Assembly: GCA_027310735.1 (NCBI GenBank)
Contig: DAIDAH010000035.1
Coordinates: 1 to 15,527, forward strand
DNA: 15,527 bases
Direction of reading: 5' to 3'
Source: Methylotenera sp.
GTDB lineage: Bacteria > Pseudomonadota > Gammaproteobacteria > Burkholderiales > Methylophilaceae
Made by a program: the position numbers and the translations under genes. Under the pieces are notes generated by a model. The model was not told the origin of the DNA. It saw nothing but the letters and a program-made list of their open reading frames with translations, and did no database searches. The stretch's first letter is position 1, and each line of letters starts with the position of its first letter. Positions 15,333 to 15,527 of this stretch are shown here, one piece after another.

Positions 15333-15527
15333 TTAATGTAAATAATTGACGTGTTTGTTTTGCGGCATGCTCCACAATCAATGCACTTGGCAGACTTTTT
15401 TTACTTTAGTTTTTTCAAGATATACCACTAAATTCTTATACGAAATTTACAGTCGTTATCATCTCACTCAAAAGTTAATTTGCTTCAATGTTAGTGACCC
15501 GCGCATAGAGCTTAATTTATTCGGTAG

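Noticed and set aside
15468..15527. Short minus-strand frame open to the window edge
   Set aside because: Only about 20 codons, no recognisable product, and AT-rich flanks; cannot be distinguished from chance.
1..15527. CRISPR arrays, tRNA or rRNA genes, insertion sequences with transposases
   Set aside because: No regularly spaced repeats, no tRNA-like cloverleaf sequence and no transposase motifs were noticed on either strand.

Overview
This window is a surface-polysaccharide (O-antigen or capsule type) biosynthesis locus of a Gram-negative bacterium, read almost entirely on the + strand. It holds a Wzx flippase, a Wzy-type polymerase, an initiating phosphoglycosyl transferase (PGT), five apparently intact glycosyltransferase modules, a sugar dehydratase and reductase, and two candidate decorating enzymes (an FkbM methyltransferase and a hexapeptide acetyltransferase). 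Low G+C and the N-terminus of the WbpM-like protein suggest a low-GC betaproteobacterium such as a Methylophilaceae relative, or a gammaproteobacterium. This assignment rests on general resemblance only.

Layout: 1-690 is the 3' part of an NAD-dependent sugar epimerase/dehydratase. It is translationally coupled (ATGA) to a GT4 glycosyltransferase (687-1856). Then come a decayed GT4 remnant (about 1867-2125), a GT2 enzyme (2116-2904), Wzx (2932-4215), a 73-codon orphan ORF (4196-4417), an FkbM methyltransferase (4432-5154), an N-terminally extended GT2 (5242-6150), Wzy (6205-7518), an acetyltransferase (7515-8111), a GT4 enzyme (8096-9205), and a large fusion of a GT2 domain to an NAD-dependent reductase/epimerase (9260-11098). 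A tyrosine recombinase on the minus strand (11093-12211) and about 450 bp of AT-rich non-coding DNA follow. The locus ends with the PGT (12665-13225) and a 628-residue WbpM-like 4,6-dehydratase (13406-15292).

Proposed pathway (inference from families): the WbpM-like protein converts UDP-GlcNAc to the 4-keto-6-deoxy sugar. The reductase domain of the fusion then gives UDP-QuiNAc or UDP-FucNAc, and the small PGT loads that sugar phosphate on undecaprenyl phosphate. The five glycosyltransferase modules extend it, possibly to a repeat of up to about six sugars, with methyl and acetyl decorations. Wzx flips the unit and Wzy polymerises it in the periplasm. No ligase or chain-length regulator is visible here.

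The most notable points are the in-frame GT2-reductase fusion; the recombinase between the reductase and the PGT, flanked by an imperfect repeat that could be an attachment-site pair; and two gene scars (1867-2125, and perhaps 4196-4417) that suggest past remodelling of the repeat-unit genes. Base composition is patchy, with AT-rich central genes between more G+C-rich outer genes, as expected for loci reshuffled by horizontal transfer.
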